A stretch of 64,000 nt of DNA from an uncultured Lachnospiraceae bacterium (GCA_910577045.1 CAJTLB010000013.1:27849-91848); one strand, 5' to 3'; shown: positions 17,330 to 27,297, counted from the stretch's first letter. Translations and numbers: made by a program. The notes: generated by a model not told the origin, from the letters alone.

Positions 17330-18502
17330 ATGACACGTGAAGCGAAAGATTTCAATACCATTCCGGTAGGGCCTCTTGGGATTGTTGTCCTTCCAAGTTG
17401 TAAAGACCTAGGGGACAAAATTGACTCCTATATTGTAGCATGGAGGGACAAGCGGGAAAATGAACACACTTCTACCCTTCCTTTTAACGGCTATTTAAAG
17501 GATTCTTATTTAGTAGATGCAAACGTCCCTAGGTTTGGCTCTGGTGAAGCAAAGGGAATTATTAACCAATCTGTCCGTGGTGATGATCTATACATAATTA
17601 CAGATGTTACTAATTATAGCCTAACCTATTCATTATGTGGGTTTACCAACCATATGTCGCCGGATGATCACTTTCAGGATTTAAAACGTGTTATTGCTGC
17701 GGTCGGCGGAAAGGCAAGGCGCATCACTGTTATTATGCCATATTTATACGAAAGCCGCCAGCACAAGCGTACTGGTCGTGAATCTTTGGACTGTGCATTG
17801 GCACTCCAAGAGCTTTCTAATATGGGCGTAGAAAATATTATTACTTTTGATGCACATGATCCACGTGTACAAAATGCTATCCCGTTAAAAGGATTTGAAA
17901 CGGTTACGCCAGCTTACCAATATATTAAAGCCCTTTTAAAAGAAGAGCCTGATATCCATATGGACTCTCAGCATATGATGATTATTAGCCCAGATGAAGG
18001 GGGTACTTCCCGCGCTGTATATTACTCTAATGTACTTGGGCTAGAACTTGGCATGTTCTATAAACGCCGTGATTATACCAGAGTTGAAAATGGCAGGAAC
18101 CCTATTATTGCACATGAATTCCTTGGTTCTTCCGTAGAAGGGAAAGACTGCCTTATTATTGATGATATGATTTCCTCTGGGGAAAGCATTTTAGATGTTG
18201 CCAAAGAATTAAAACGCAGAAATGCAAGAAAAGTATTTGCTGCTGCTTCTTTTGGCTTATTTACCAATGGGCTTGAAAAATTTGATCAATTCTATAAAGA
18301 GGGATTAATTGATCGGGTGCTTACTACAAACCTCATCTACCAAACCCCAGAGCTATTGACAAAACCATACTACATTAATGTAGATATGAGCAAATATATT
18401 GCTTTAATTATTGACACTTTAAACCATGATGCTTCTATTAGCGATTTATTAAACCCTGTAACACGCATCCACAATATCCTAAGTAAATACCATCAAATAT
18501 AA
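17330..18502 (+). CDS. prs: Ribose-phosphate pyrophosphokinase (PRPP synthetase)
   Basis: A 390-residue enzyme making phosphoribosyl pyrophosphate from ribose-5-phosphate and ATP for purine, pyrimidine, histidine and tryptophan synthesis. It has the ATP-site region ITVIMPYLYESRQHKRTGRES, the metal/ATP segment FDAHDPRVQNAIP, and the PRPP loop CLIIDDMISSGESI near residue 273. It is longer than the common 310-320-residue enzymes, with an extended N-terminus (residues 1-50), a form I associate with Clostridia. TTGGAGGAG precedes the ATG. Confidence 0.93.
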   Translation: MTREAKDFNTIPVGPLGIVVLPSCKDLGDKIDSYIVAWRDKRENEHTSTLPFNGYLKDSYLVDANVPRFGSGEAKGIINQSVRGDDLYIITDVTNYSLTYSLCGFTNHMSPDDHFQDLKRVIAAVGGKARRITVIMPYLYESRQHKRTGRESLDCALALQELSNMGVENIITFDAHDPRVQNAIPLKGFETVTPAYQYIKALLKEEPDIHMDSQHMMIISPDEGGTSRAVYYSNVLGLELGMFYKRRDYTRVENGRNPIIAHEFLGSSVEGKDCLIIDDMISSGESILDVAKELKRRNARKVFAAASFGLFTNGLEKFDQFYKEGLIDRVLTTNLIYQTPELLTKPYYINVDMSKYIALIIDTLNHDASISDLLNPVTRIHNILSKYHQI

Positions 18503-18520
18503 TTATTAACCTTCCATATA

Positions 18521-18571
18521 AAGCAGCTGCCACATTAAGAAAACTAGGTTCCTTAATGCGGCAGCTTTATT
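18521..18571. terminator. Bidirectional terminator between prs and the YhaN-like gene
   Basis: AAGCAGCTGCCACATTAAG and CTTAATGCGGCAGCTTT pair with one mismatch around a 12-base loop. It lies between two convergent genes and overlaps the end of the minus-strand one. Confidence 0.85.
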
Positions 18572-20066
18572 ATAATTCCAACAAATGATATGTTTTTTCC
18601 ATATTATCCAAAATTTCTTTTTCTCTTTGATGGCAAGTAAAAAGCAGTATCTGCCTAGCCTGCTGTGTTAATGCTGCCAATGTAGATTGTAAACGTTCCT
18701 TATCATAATAGACAAACGTTTCATCCAAAAGTAGGGGCATCGATTCGTATCCCATTATACTATCTGCTGCAGCCAGGCGTAATGCTAAATAAACTTGTTC
18801 TGCTGCACCCCTGCTTAATTGATACAGTGGAATTTTCCTATTTTGCCCATATAAAAATATTTCATTATTTTCCTGAATAAATACCTTATTATACTTATTA
18901 TCTGTTATCTCTGACAATAAATGGGACATGCGTTCCCTCATATGTTCGCTGACGTTTTTCTGCATAGAGCCTGCCACTTGTTTTAAAGTCTGCTCTGCCA
19001 ACATAACCGCGCTAATCTGCTGGTATAGCTTCCTATTTTCTTCTACCTGCTGCCTACAGCCTTCCAGCCCACTTTGGTAAATAACAGCCCTTTCCTTCAT
19101 TTGCTCTAATTTCCATTCGACTTTTTGGATCTGTTCATACAATGTTTTTTCCCTTTTTTCTGCTTCCATAAATGCAACTGAAACCGAAGTTAAAGCATGG
19201 CCCTTCCATGCAAGGAATGCACATATTAATGCCAGTATGCCAAAAATCCAAACACCTTCCCTCCAATAGCCCATAACATAACAAAATACCATAATAAAAA
19301 AACTAACTGCACTTAAAAATAATTCTATGTACATTAACCTTTTCTGGCGGCTGGAATTTTCATATGCTTGTTTTTCCTGTTTTATCTGCTTGCGCATTTC
19401 CTCTAGTTCTTCTTGCGCTTCCTCTTTCCTTATTGTCTGCTGTAAAAGTTCCTCTTCAATAATTCTTAAATCTTCTTCTGCATTTTGTAATTCTTCTTCT
19501 AACTTTGGCTGGTACTGCTTTATTAACCTTTTCTTTTCCTCAGCCAAAAAGACAAATGCCTTTCTCATATCCCATTCTGGTTCTCCTGCCGATAAATAAT
19601 TTACCATTGTATTTTGTAATTCTTCAGACAATGTTTGCCCTGGCTCCGCCTTCATCTGGCTAATACAAACGGTATTTGTAAAACTGCTTTCTGTTATTCC
19701 CCCTAAAAGTCCCTTTAATTCTTCCTCTGTTAATTCTTCCCCTGTCGTTTCATTTACAATCTCTGTTTTCCAGTTATCGTGGCTAAAACAACGGTATATC
19801 CGATAAACACCCCTTCCCTTTTGGAAGCGCATCACTCCCTCATAAGAAGCTGGGTTTTCCCACGGCTCATATTTACTAAATTCGTCTGTTTTAGAAGCCC
19901 TTCCTCTCTGCCTTTCTATGCCAAACAACATAGCACGGATAAAAGCATGGATGGTACTTTTACCTGCTTCATTATCACCATAAATTACATTAACGCCTTT
20001 TTGAAAAAACAAATTTACACCATGTAATTTCCCAAAATTTGTTATTCCCACTTCTAAAATTACCAT
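18570..20066 (-). CDS. SbcC/YhaN-like AAA ATPase with membrane segments
   Basis: A 498-residue ATPase of the SMC/Rad50-like class. Walker A is GDNEAGKST near residue 35, the ABC signature is LSRGAAEQVYLALRLA near 425 and Walker B is MPLLLDETFVYYD. Coiled coil flanks a hydrophobic pair (ELFLSAVSFFIMVFCYVMGY and GVWIFGILALICAFLAW, residues about 255-300), so unlike SbcC the coil apex is membrane-embedded, as in Bacillus YhaN. With the nuclease upstream it would form an SbcCD-like DNA-end processing complex at the membrane; the exact substrate is unknown. AAAGGAGGC precedes the ATG. Confidence 0.85.
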   Translation of the reverse strand: MVILEVGITNFGKLHGVNLFFQKGVNVIYGDNEAGKSTIHAFIRAMLFGIERQRGRASKTDEFSKYEPWENPASYEGVMRFQKGRGVYRIYRCFSHDNWKTEIVNETTGEELTEEELKGLLGGITESSFTNTVCISQMKAEPGQTLSEELQNTMVNYLSAGEPEWDMRKAFVFLAEEKKRLIKQYQPKLEEELQNAEEDLRIIEEELLQQTIRKEEAQEELEEMRKQIKQEKQAYENSSRQKRLMYIELFLSAVSFFIMVFCYVMGYWREGVWIFGILALICAFLAWKGHALTSVSVAFMEAEKREKTLYEQIQKVEWKLEQMKERAVIYQSGLEGCRQQVEENRKLYQQISAVMLAEQTLKQVAGSMQKNVSEHMRERMSHLLSEITDNKYNKVFIQENNEIFLYGQNRKIPLYQLSRGAAEQVYLALRLAAADSIMGYESMPLLLDETFVYYDKERLQSTLAALTQQARQILLFTCHQREKEILDNMEKTYHLLEL

Positions 20067-20089
20067 TTCAGCCTCCTTTCCTCTATTCC

Positions 20090-21136
20090 CTATACGTCAA
20101 ATGCACGTATCCCATAATGAAGTGCTTGGCGTTCTATCTCATTTAGTGTTTCTTTTTTTAAGAACTCCTTCATATACCAGCCCAAGACATTGTTTTTATT
20201 TGCTTGGTACAATTCCTGTAAATTATAATCTGGCTGTGTCTTATCATCAAAACTGCATATATTCCCTTCTTTTTGAAATTCTTCAAAAGAAAACTGCATT
20301 ACTTGATCCCTTTGCCCCACTAACCGTAAACTATACATATTTTGGCTCCCAAAAGTTTCTATTTCCTCCCTTACTTTCTGCCTAACTGACATAACCGTAT
20401 CTTCTGGCGTAACAGCTATTTCAATTGGCAGATAAATCCGTCTGGCAAATGGCACAAATTTTACTTGCACTTTTCCTTTTGAAATTTCTACTTCATAAAA
20501 TCCTTTCGCCCCGCTATCCGACCTATCTGCTGGCTCTAAACATCCAGCTTGGACTACCTTGTTTTTCACAAGTTCCCCGCCCATATGGATATGCCCAAAA
20601 GCAATATAATCAAACCCACTTGCCTTTAGCTTTTCAATATCATAAGGGCGGTGCCCTGCATCTCCACCATGCCCTAACAGTATATTCACTTTTTTTTCAT
20701 CTGCTACTGTTATTTGGTTATATACAGGTTCTATATCTTCTCTATCATAATAGCTTCCTCCATATACAGAAAGATTCAAATCAGGGAAATCCTTCCGTTC
20801 AATCCCTGGTGATTTAAAAAAACTCACATTTTTACACCATAAAAAACTTCTATAATAAGAATCCTGCTTCATATAATCATGGTTTCCTGCTATTATCATT
20901 ACCCTTGTTTTTGTCAGCGTGGAAAACAGATAATCTACCTCTTTTAATTCCCTTAATAATGGCTGCCTATGGAACATATCCCCTGCTATTAGCAAAACAT
21001 CTGCCTGTACTTTCTCTGTATATGTAATTGCCCTTTCAAATGTTTCCCATATCTCCCTGCCCCTATCTTTTACCCATTTTGCTCCTTTTTCGGGTTCTGC
21101 CCCTAAATGTATGTCCGCTATATGTATTACTTTCAT
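20090..21136 (-). CDS. SbcD/YhaO-like metallophosphoesterase nuclease
   Basis: A 348-residue calcineurin-type phosphoesterase with the metal-binding series HIADIHLG, AGDMFH, AGNHDY, LGHGGD and GHIHMG, the pattern of SbcD/Mre11 DNA nucleases and of Bacillus YhaO. It lies 23 bp before the YhaN-like ATPase in the same operon, matching the nuclease-ATPase pairing of SbcCD. GTGGAGGAAGGACA precedes the ATG, and a good promoter is at 21201-21229. Confidence 0.88.
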   Translation of the reverse strand: MKVIHIADIHLGAEPEKGAKWVKDRGREIWETFERAITYTEKVQADVLLIAGDMFHRQPLLRELKEVDYLFSTLTKTRVMIIAGNHDYMKQDSYYRSFLWCKNVSFFKSPGIERKDFPDLNLSVYGGSYYDREDIEPVYNQITVADEKKVNILLGHGGDAGHRPYDIEKLKASGFDYIAFGHIHMGGELVKNKVVQAGCLEPADRSDSGAKGFYEVEISKGKVQVKFVPFARRIYLPIEIAVTPEDTVMSVRQKVREEIETFGSQNMYSLRLVGQRDQVMQFSFEEFQKEGNICSFDDKTQPDYNLQELYQANKNNVLGWYMKEFLKKETLNEIERQALHYGIRAFDV

Positions 21137-21200
21137 TGTCCTTCCTCCACTATAGCCCTGCCTATCCTCTTATTCATACTGCTACCTATTATTCTTCCCT

Positions 21201-21229
21201 ATTATACAACTGATTCGTAGACTTGTCAT
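21201..21229 (-). promoter_or_regulatory. Promoter of the YhaO-YhaN-like operon
   Basis: Minus-strand ATGACA (21224-21229), 17-bp spacer, TATAAT (21201-21206). Confidence 0.7.
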
Positions 21230-21326
21230 TGACTTTAAGTACAAAAAGCAGTAATTCCCAAAAAACAACACAAAAAACCCCATTGTTTCTCTATTTTCAG
21301 GGTGTTATAATAAAATATAATTTAAA

Positions 21327-21467
21327 ATTCCCCCTTCCTCTTAAGTAAAGGGGAAATTGCCCAAAACAATTATAATGGCAGCAAAGGACGGGGCGAAAGT
21401 GGTATCCCTTGCTGCCATAAGGCAATCTACATAATTGGCTCCTAACTGCCGCAAGTGGATTGAAACA
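21327..21467 (+). repeat. Dispersed structured repeat, copy A (full length)
   Basis: About 140 bp ending in GTGGATTGAAACA. It aligns along its whole length with the inverted copy at 45848-45990. Internal hairpin GGCAGCAA (21377-21384) / TTGCTGCC (21409-21416) lies inside an outer stem ATTGCC (21356-21361) / GGCAAT (21421-21426); a further stem TTCCCC / GGGGAA is near the 5' end. It lies upstream of the MATE gene. There is no ORF in it. The rest of 21230-21531 holds no gene that I can support. Confidence 0.8.
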
Positions 21468-21531
21468 AAAAGTAAGGCATAACTGGAATAAAAATTAAGC
21501 ACGAAAATGCAAAATTATAGGAGATGATTAT

Positions 21532-22929
21532 ATGCTTGAAACCTTTTTTTCTGTTAGCCATATGCTTAAGTCTTCCCAAAAGATTGGAAACATTCCAGAC
21601 TCTAAGACGGTTTACCAAAATTTTTTCCAAATTGCATGGCCTTCCGCTGTTGAATCTACTTTAGTTGGGCTAGTAGGTGCTATTGATACTATGATGGTTG
21701 GCGGGATTGGCACAGCTGCAATTGCTGCTGTTGGCATTACTAACCAGCCAAAGTTTATTTTGCTTGCTGCCATTAATTCTTTAAATGTTGGGGTTACTGC
21801 TATTGTAGCAAGGAGAAAAGGAGAAAATAACCAAGAAAGTGCTAATAGTTGTTTAAGGCAATGTTTATTGCTTAGTGCGTTTATTTCTATCTTTATGGCT
21901 GTTATGGGCTTTTTATATGCTTCTGAAATACTTATATTTGCAGGTGCTGAAGCAGATTACCTTGATTATGCTGTATCTTATTTCAGGATTCTTATGGTTA
22001 GTATCTTTTTTCAAGCCATTAACTTAACTATCAACGCTGCCCAACGTGGGGCAGGCAATACTAGGATTTCCATGCGCACCAACGTAACAGGGAATATTGT
22101 GAATGTTATTTTTAATTATCTGCTTATTAACGGCGTTTGGTTTTTCCCAAAGCTTGGTGTACAAGGCGCCGCTATTGCCACTGCGCTTGGTGCATTTGTA
22201 GCATGTTGTATGTCAGTTGCTACTTTACTAAAACGTGGTTCTTTCTTAAGCTTCCATACTATTGGTAGGTGGAAACTATCCAAGGCTTTATTACTTCTGC
22301 TTTTCAGTATTAGTGGAAGCGCACTAATAGAACAAGTATTTATGAGGATTGGTTTCTTTACCTATGCTAAATTAGTTGCTGCTTTAGGGACTACTGCTTA
22401 TGCAACCCACCTTATCTGCATGAATATTCTAAGTTTATCCTTTAATTTTGCAGACGGCTTTGGCGTAGCGGCTTCTTCTTTAATGGGGCAAAGCCTTGGT
22501 GCTAAACGCCCTGATATGGCGACTCTCTATGTAAAGGCAGGGCAACGGATTGTATTTTGTATCTCTGCTGTACTATGTGTATGTTTTATTACAGGCAGGT
22601 ACTTTTTAGTCTCACTTTTTTCACAAGAAGCAGAAGTCATTGAATTAGGTGCTATTATTGTCCTATTTATTGCTGGCATTACTTGGCTCCAAACCTCCCA
22701 AGTCGTTATATCAGGTTCCTTACGGGGAGCTGGTGACACCCGCTTTGTTGCCCTAAGTTCCCTGATTAGTGTCACCCTATTCCGGCCTTTTTTAGCGTGG
22801 CTGTTCTGTTACCCACTTGGTTTTGGGCTAATCGGCGCATGGTTTTCCCTATTTGCTGACCAAGGTATCCGGCTTATATTAAATTTTTGGAGGTTTTCTA
22901 CGGGAAAATGGGCTTCTATTAAGGTATAA
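21532..22929 (+). CDS. MATE family multidrug/toxin efflux protein
   Basis: A 465-residue integral membrane protein with about 12 hydrophobic segments and the MATE features FFQIAWPSAVESTLVGLVGAIDTMMVG near the start, AAQRGAGNTRISM, and SGSLRGAGDTRFVAL. Members export cationic drugs or metabolites in exchange for sodium ions or protons; the substrate here is unknown. The ATG at 21532 follows ATAGGAGATG. The first 30 residues before the first membrane segment are longer than in many relatives. A structured repeat lies in the region just upstream. Confidence 0.92.
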   Translation: MLETFFSVSHMLKSSQKIGNIPDSKTVYQNFFQIAWPSAVESTLVGLVGAIDTMMVGGIGTAAIAAVGITNQPKFILLAAINSLNVGVTAIVARRKGENNQESANSCLRQCLLLSAFISIFMAVMGFLYASEILIFAGAEADYLDYAVSYFRILMVSIFFQAINLTINAAQRGAGNTRISMRTNVTGNIVNVIFNYLLINGVWFFPKLGVQGAAIATALGAFVACCMSVATLLKRGSFLSFHTIGRWKLSKALLLLLFSISGSALIEQVFMRIGFFTYAKLVAALGTTAYATHLICMNILSLSFNFADGFGVAASSLMGQSLGAKRPDMATLYVKAGQRIVFCISAVLCVCFITGRYFLVSLFSQEAEVIELGAIIVLFIAGITWLQTSQVVISGSLRGAGDTRFVALSSLISVTLFRPFLAWLFCYPLGFGLIGAWFSLFADQGIRLILNFWRFSTGKWASIKV

Positions 22930-22930
22930 A

Positions 22931-22957
22931 AAAGGAGCTGTTTAAGGCAGCCCCTTT
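22931..22957 (+). terminator. Likely terminator after the MATE gene
   Basis: AAAGGAGCTG / CAGCCCCTTT hairpin with one mismatch and a 7-base loop. There is no long T run, so it is a weak call. Confidence 0.5.
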
Positions 22958-22981
22958 ACAAAAACAATTGCATTTCTATTT

Positions 22982-24373
22982 TTATAATTCACAATTATTT
23001 ACTGTCCTTGGGAATGGTATTACATCGCGGATATTTCCCATGCCAGTTAAATACATAACACACCGTTCAAACCCAAGCCCAAAACCTGCATGGCGTGCAG
23101 AGCCATATTTGCGTAAATCCAAATAGAACTGATAATCTTCTGGTTTTAAATTTAGCTCTTCCATTCTGGCAAGCAGCTTATCATAATTATCCTCTCTTTG
23201 GCTTCCACCAATAATTTCTCCAATGCCAGGCACCAGGCAGTCCATAGCGGCTACTGTTTTTCCGTCTTCATTTAATTTCATATAAAATGCTTTTATTTCC
23301 TTTGGATAATCTGTTACAAATACAGGACGCTTAAAGATTTGTTCTGTTAAATACCTTTCATGTTCTGTCTGTAAATCACAGCCCCAAGATACTTTATAAT
23401 CAAACTCTTCATTATGCTTTTCCAATAGCTCAATGGCTTCTGTATAAGTAATATGCCCAAACTCCGAATGTAGCACGCCTTCCAAACGTTCCATTAAGCC
23501 CTTGTCCACAAATTGATTGAAAAATGCCATTTCTTCCGGCGCATGTTCCATGACATATTGGATAATATATTTTAACATCCCTTCTGCCAACATCATATCA
23601 TCCTTTAAATCCGCAAATGCCATTTCTGGCTCAATCATCCAAAACTCTGCTGCATGGCGTGTAGTATTCGAATTTTCTGCACGGAAAGTAGGGCCAAATG
23701 TATAAATATTACGGAATGCCATTGCATATGTTTCTCCATTTAACTGCCCGCTTACTGTTAAATTAGTCGGTTTATTAAAGAAGTCCTTTGCATAGTCCAC
23801 TTTCCCATCTGCTGTTTTAGGAAGGTTCTCTAAATCTAACGTTGTCACTTGGAACATCTCGCCGGCACCTTCACAGTCGCTTCCTGTAATAATTGGCGTA
23901 TGCACATACACAAAATCTCTTTCTTGAAAGTATTTGTGGATTGCATATGCAATAAGGGAACGCACACGGAATACTGCTTGGAAGGTATTTGTCCGTGGCC
24001 TTAAATGAGAAATTGTCCTTAAATATTCAAAGCTGTGCCTCTTTTTCTGGAGAGGGTAATCTGAAGTAGAATTTCCTTCTACTACCACACTATCTGCCTG
24101 GATTTCAAATGGCTGCTTTGCTTCTGGCGTTGCTACTAAAGTGCCCTCTACAATAACCGCTGCCCCTACATTCAATTTGGAAATCTCTGCAAAATTCTCC
24201 ATAGTATCATGGTATACTATCTGTAATGTTTCAAAAAATGTCCCATCATTTAATACCAAGAAGCCAAAACTTTTTGAATCACGGACGCTTCTAACCCAAC
24301 CGCCTACTTGTACCTTCCTGCCTAAGTACTCTTCCCTATTCCTATATAACTCTCTTACTGTTACTAATTCCAT
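22982..24373 (-). CDS. asnS: Asparaginyl-tRNA synthetase
   Basis: A 463-residue class II synthetase. The N-terminal OB-fold anticodon-binding domain (VQVGGWVRSVRDSKSFGFLVLNDGT) is followed by class II motif 2 (FRAENSNTTRHAAEFWMIEPEMAF) and motif 3 (GLGFERCVMYLTGMGNIRDVIPFPR). The last segment with PFPRTVNNCEL is typical of AsnS rather than AspS. It charges tRNA-Asn with asparagine. It lies 39 bp after the RpiB-family gene on the same strand and is probably cotranscribed with it. Confidence 0.95.
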   Translation of the reverse strand: MELVTVRELYRNREEYLGRKVQVGGWVRSVRDSKSFGFLVLNDGTFFETLQIVYHDTMENFAEISKLNVGAAVIVEGTLVATPEAKQPFEIQADSVVVEGNSTSDYPLQKKRHSFEYLRTISHLRPRTNTFQAVFRVRSLIAYAIHKYFQERDFVYVHTPIITGSDCEGAGEMFQVTTLDLENLPKTADGKVDYAKDFFNKPTNLTVSGQLNGETYAMAFRNIYTFGPTFRAENSNTTRHAAEFWMIEPEMAFADLKDDMMLAEGMLKYIIQYVMEHAPEEMAFFNQFVDKGLMERLEGVLHSEFGHITYTEAIELLEKHNEEFDYKVSWGCDLQTEHERYLTEQIFKRPVFVTDYPKEIKAFYMKLNEDGKTVAAMDCLVPGIGEIIGGSQREDNYDKLLARMEELNLKPEDYQFYLDLRKYGSARHAGFGLGFERCVMYLTGMGNIRDVIPFPRTVNNCEL

Positions 24374-24412
24374 TTTTAAAAATACCTCTCTATTGATTCA
24401 TTCTACCTAAGA

Positions 24413-25048
24413 TTAGAACAGTGCCTTTACAGCCTCTGCCATCTTATCACATTTACAGTCTCTAAAGAAGTATTCCCTAAATTTTTCTCCGCTTACAGCA
24501 CCTTTTAATAATTCTTGGTCAATATTTTTAAGGATTGTCACCATATCCACATGTGTTACCTTTTTTACTTCATCTAAAATCTTTTTATTCCTTTGCTCTG
24601 GCACAACCCTTTCCTTTGGATATCCGCCGCCACCTGGTGCACAGAATAATTTTTCAAAGATATATTGTAAATTTAATTCACCGCCCCAGCCAAAGTTTTC
24701 CGCAAATGGGAGTGCTATTGCATTTCCATCATTTACCTGGGAGAATAAATAAGCATCTAATGGTGATTCAATATGCCCGCACAGTACATTTGGGAAAGAA
24801 TTACATGCTAACATAGCGCCTTCCCCTGTGCCGCATCCTGTAATAACAAAATCTGCCGCACCAGAATTTAAAAGAATCCCTGTTAAAATACCTACTTGTA
24901 CATACGTAAGCTGTGCAGCATCTTCTGCAGAATACATCCCATAATTTACTACTTCATGCCCCATTGGCTCTACTACATTTTTTAAAGTATTGTAGATTAA
25001 TTCATTTTTCGCTGCCTGGCTATTTTCATTAATTAATGCTATTTTCAT
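24413..25048 (-). CDS. RpiB/LacA/LacB-family sugar-phosphate isomerase
   Basis: A 211-residue protein: KIALINENSQAAKNELIYNTL at the start, GADFVITGCGTGEGAMLACN-like active-site loop with the catalytic cysteine in GCGTGEG, and an extension with a CAPGGGGYPKERVVP segment. The family interconverts aldose and ketose phosphates (ribose-5-phosphate, galactose-6-phosphate and rarer pentose sugars). It is longer than standard RpiB (about 150 residues) and belongs to the extended subgroup, whose substrate is not clear to me. It may supply sugar metabolism linked to the neighbouring pectin genes, but that is inference. Confidence 0.85.
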   Translation of the reverse strand: MKIALINENSQAAKNELIYNTLKNVVEPMGHEVVNYGMYSAEDAAQLTYVQVGILTGILLNSGAADFVITGCGTGEGAMLACNSFPNVLCGHIESPLDAYLFSQVNDGNAIALPFAENFGWGGELNLQYIFEKLFCAPGGGGYPKERVVPEQRNKKILDEVKKVTHVDMVTILKNIDQELLKGAVSGEKFREYFFRDCKCDKMAEAVKALF

Positions 25049-25086
25049 ATCTTTGCCTCTCCTATCTAATTTATTTTTCTATACTA

Positions 25087-25115
25087 ACTATAAGCGAATG
25101 GTAAGTTTTTGTCAA
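25087..25115 (-). promoter_or_regulatory. Promoter of the RpiB-family gene and asnS
   Basis: Minus-strand TTGACA (25110-25115), 17-bp spacer, TATAGT (25087-25092), about 40 bp before the start codon. No T-box-like leader fits in the remaining space. Confidence 0.7.
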
Positions 25116-25185
25116 CTGTAGCAAAAACAATAATCCTCTTTCTGCCTCTCTTTTACTATAGCAAACAAGAAACTCTAATGAAACA

Positions 25186-27297
25186 TTATTGAGGCTCTTT
25201 TAACAGATAAGGTAGATTAGCTGGCTGGTTATACGCGGTATTCTGCCATGCCACACCCTCCCTATAAGCCCTATCTTCTAATAAACAAGGAAATACATAT
25301 TCTGTGCCTATAGTTGTACTATAAATACGGATTTTATTATTATCTTCCTTATCCCTTACAATAAATTCCTCACGCCAATCCCCATAAAGATCAGCAACTA
25401 ACCCTGCATTGCTTTTTGTGCCATTATTTAATTTTGTCCCTTGTGCCTCTAACAATACTATTGTCTGAAGATTTTCATAGTCCCATTTTTGCACCTGCGG
25501 AATTAACTCTTCTGTATTATTGGAATCAAATAATTCCATTAACAAATCCCCATCCCAGTATATAGAAAAATTCTGGCTTGGTTTTGCTTCATAAATAATA
25601 TTTCCCTTACAGTCATAGGTTACATTTGTAATGGCACTCCACATTTCTGCGCCTTCATACCGTGGATCAATATCCGCTGCTACTCCACGCCCCGTATCCT
25701 TTCCATTAAAATACCCCCATAGGATTTCACCTGTTTCTGCGTCATGCAGCTCTGTATGGTATTTTGCTTTTGCTTCTTCATGTACAGAAAATACTTCTAG
25801 CCTTCCATCATTATTCCAGTCACTCACGTGCATCGCATCCCCGTGCCCTAAGCCAGTGGAATAAAGGACCTGCCCATTATGGTCAAGTACCAAAGAACCA
25901 TAAATAATTTCATCATAACCATCCTTATCTACATCATTAATGGATAACCCATGGTTTCCCTGTGCTGCATATTCACTTTCATCTGGCACGTCAAATGCCC
26001 ATTGCATCACCAGTTTTTCATCCACTAACTTCCATGCTGTAATTGCAGTCCTGCCATAATAACCACGGCAAAATATAGCACTTGCAGAACCGTTGTCTAA
26101 ATATGCCGTTGCCGCCAAAAACCTATCACACCGGTTAGCATACCCGTCATTTTTCTCTGCCGGATAGCCATTTTTTAATCCCCAATGCCTTGTATCATAA
26201 GTATCTGTGGCTTCATCATAAGGCCCCCTAGCAGGTATATATTCTGTTGTATCTAAAATTTCCCCTGTTTTGCCATCAAAAACAGTAAGATATTCTTTTC
26301 CTAATACAATCCTTCCAATCCTCCCCTCATGTTGGCGGAAATCATACTCTTTTGGTGTACCTGCTACTTCCGTTAATAAATTAGCCGTGCTAACCTCCCC
26401 TACATGCCCTGTTTCCTTTAATTGCGCATCAAAAGTAGTAGTCCCATCTGCTGTTTTACAAATTAATTCTGCTTTTCCGTCTGCATTATAATCCCATACT
26501 TGGAATTGTGTATAATGTGCACCAGAACGAATATTTAACCCTAAATCAATTCTCCACATTAGTTCTGCTTTTCCAGTAGCAATCTCTATTTGATAAGCAT
26601 CCAATATCGTAGTCCCTGTATATCCATCCTTTGAATTGTCTTGTGCATTACTTGGATACCATTTTACAATTAATTCTAATTGCCCATCCCCATCTAAATC
26701 TCCAACCGACATATCATTTGATGTATATTGTGCTATTGTGCCATCTGGCATAGTCTGCGGGGCTGGCGCTTGTAGGGTAAACTCTTGGTATTCCTTTGCC
26801 CATGCAATTGTTTCTTCCCCTTCTACCGAAATTCCTTCACTTGCTGTTAGTTTATATGTATCTCCCGATTTACCATCTTTATCTAAATAACAAGTGTTTT
26901 TTCCTGTATAAATTATAGTCCCATTTCTTTCCAAGGTAAAACTAATCATATCAGAATCTGCCTGATAAGAACGCCAACTAACCATAATACCGTTTAAAGA
27001 ACGTGTTGGCTCTTTTATGGCAATTAATGCCCGGTCCGTATAAACTTCTGCTGGGGCATAAGTACCTATATCCGTAAGCTCCCCATATATCGTTGTTTCT
27101 ATCTTTTCCGGTTCTACTGGCTCTGTTTTTGTATTTCCTTCTGTTATTGTTGATTCTGTTATTGTTTTTGTTGTTCCTTCTGTTGTAGTGATTACCTCTG
27201 TTGTTTTGGTTGGCACTGGATTTGAAACAGAACATGAGGTTAAAATCATTGTAGCAAGTAACAAAGATATTATTCTTTTTAATTTTTTATAGTGCAT
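25186..27297 (-). CDS. Rhamnogalacturonan lyase, PL11 family, lipoprotein
   Basis: A 703-residue secreted enzyme. Residues 1-22 are a lipoprotein signal (SLLLATMILTSC), followed by a threonine/glutamate-rich linker to about residue 75, then one PL11 catalytic domain. Diagnostic PL11 segments include SVGDLDGDGQLELIVKWYPSN, RSGAHYTQFQVWDYNADGKAE, NHGLSINDVDKDGYDEIIYG, DADPRYEGAEMW-like (ADIDPRYEGAEMW) and FIVRDKEDNNKIRIYSTT; the DxDxDG loops bind calcium in the family. It cleaves the rhamnose-galacturonate backbone of rhamnogalacturonan I by beta-elimination. It is a close relative of the PL11 domain in the next gene, suggesting a tandem duplication. Confidence 0.93.
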   Translation of the reverse strand: MHYKKLKRIISLLLATMILTSCSVSNPVPTKTTEVITTTEGTTKTITESTITEGNTKTEPVEPEKIETTIYGELTDIGTYAPAEVYTDRALIAIKEPTRSLNGIMVSWRSYQADSDMISFTLERNGTIIYTGKNTCYLDKDGKSGDTYKLTASEGISVEGEETIAWAKEYQEFTLQAPAPQTMPDGTIAQYTSNDMSVGDLDGDGQLELIVKWYPSNAQDNSKDGYTGTTILDAYQIEIATGKAELMWRIDLGLNIRSGAHYTQFQVWDYNADGKAELICKTADGTTTFDAQLKETGHVGEVSTANLLTEVAGTPKEYDFRQHEGRIGRIVLGKEYLTVFDGKTGEILDTTEYIPARGPYDEATDTYDTRHWGLKNGYPAEKNDGYANRCDRFLAATAYLDNGSASAIFCRGYYGRTAITAWKLVDEKLVMQWAFDVPDESEYAAQGNHGLSINDVDKDGYDEIIYGSLVLDHNGQVLYSTGLGHGDAMHVSDWNNDGRLEVFSVHEEAKAKYHTELHDAETGEILWGYFNGKDTGRGVAADIDPRYEGAEMWSAITNVTYDCKGNIIYEAKPSQNFSIYWDGDLLMELFDSNNTEELIPQVQKWDYENLQTIVLLEAQGTKLNNGTKSNAGLVADLYGDWREEFIVRDKEDNNKIRIYSTTIGTEYVFPCLLEDRAYREGVAWQNTAYNQPANLPYLLKEPQ

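Noticed and set aside
21327..21467. GTGGATTGAAAC resembling the end of type I CRISPR repeats
   Set aside because: The copies are single, far apart and embedded in a 140-bp element with other conserved parts; there is no regular repeat-spacer array and no cas gene in the window.
25049..25185. T-box leader for asnS
   Set aside because: The promoter at 25087-25115 leaves about 40 nt before the first gene, too short for a T-box.
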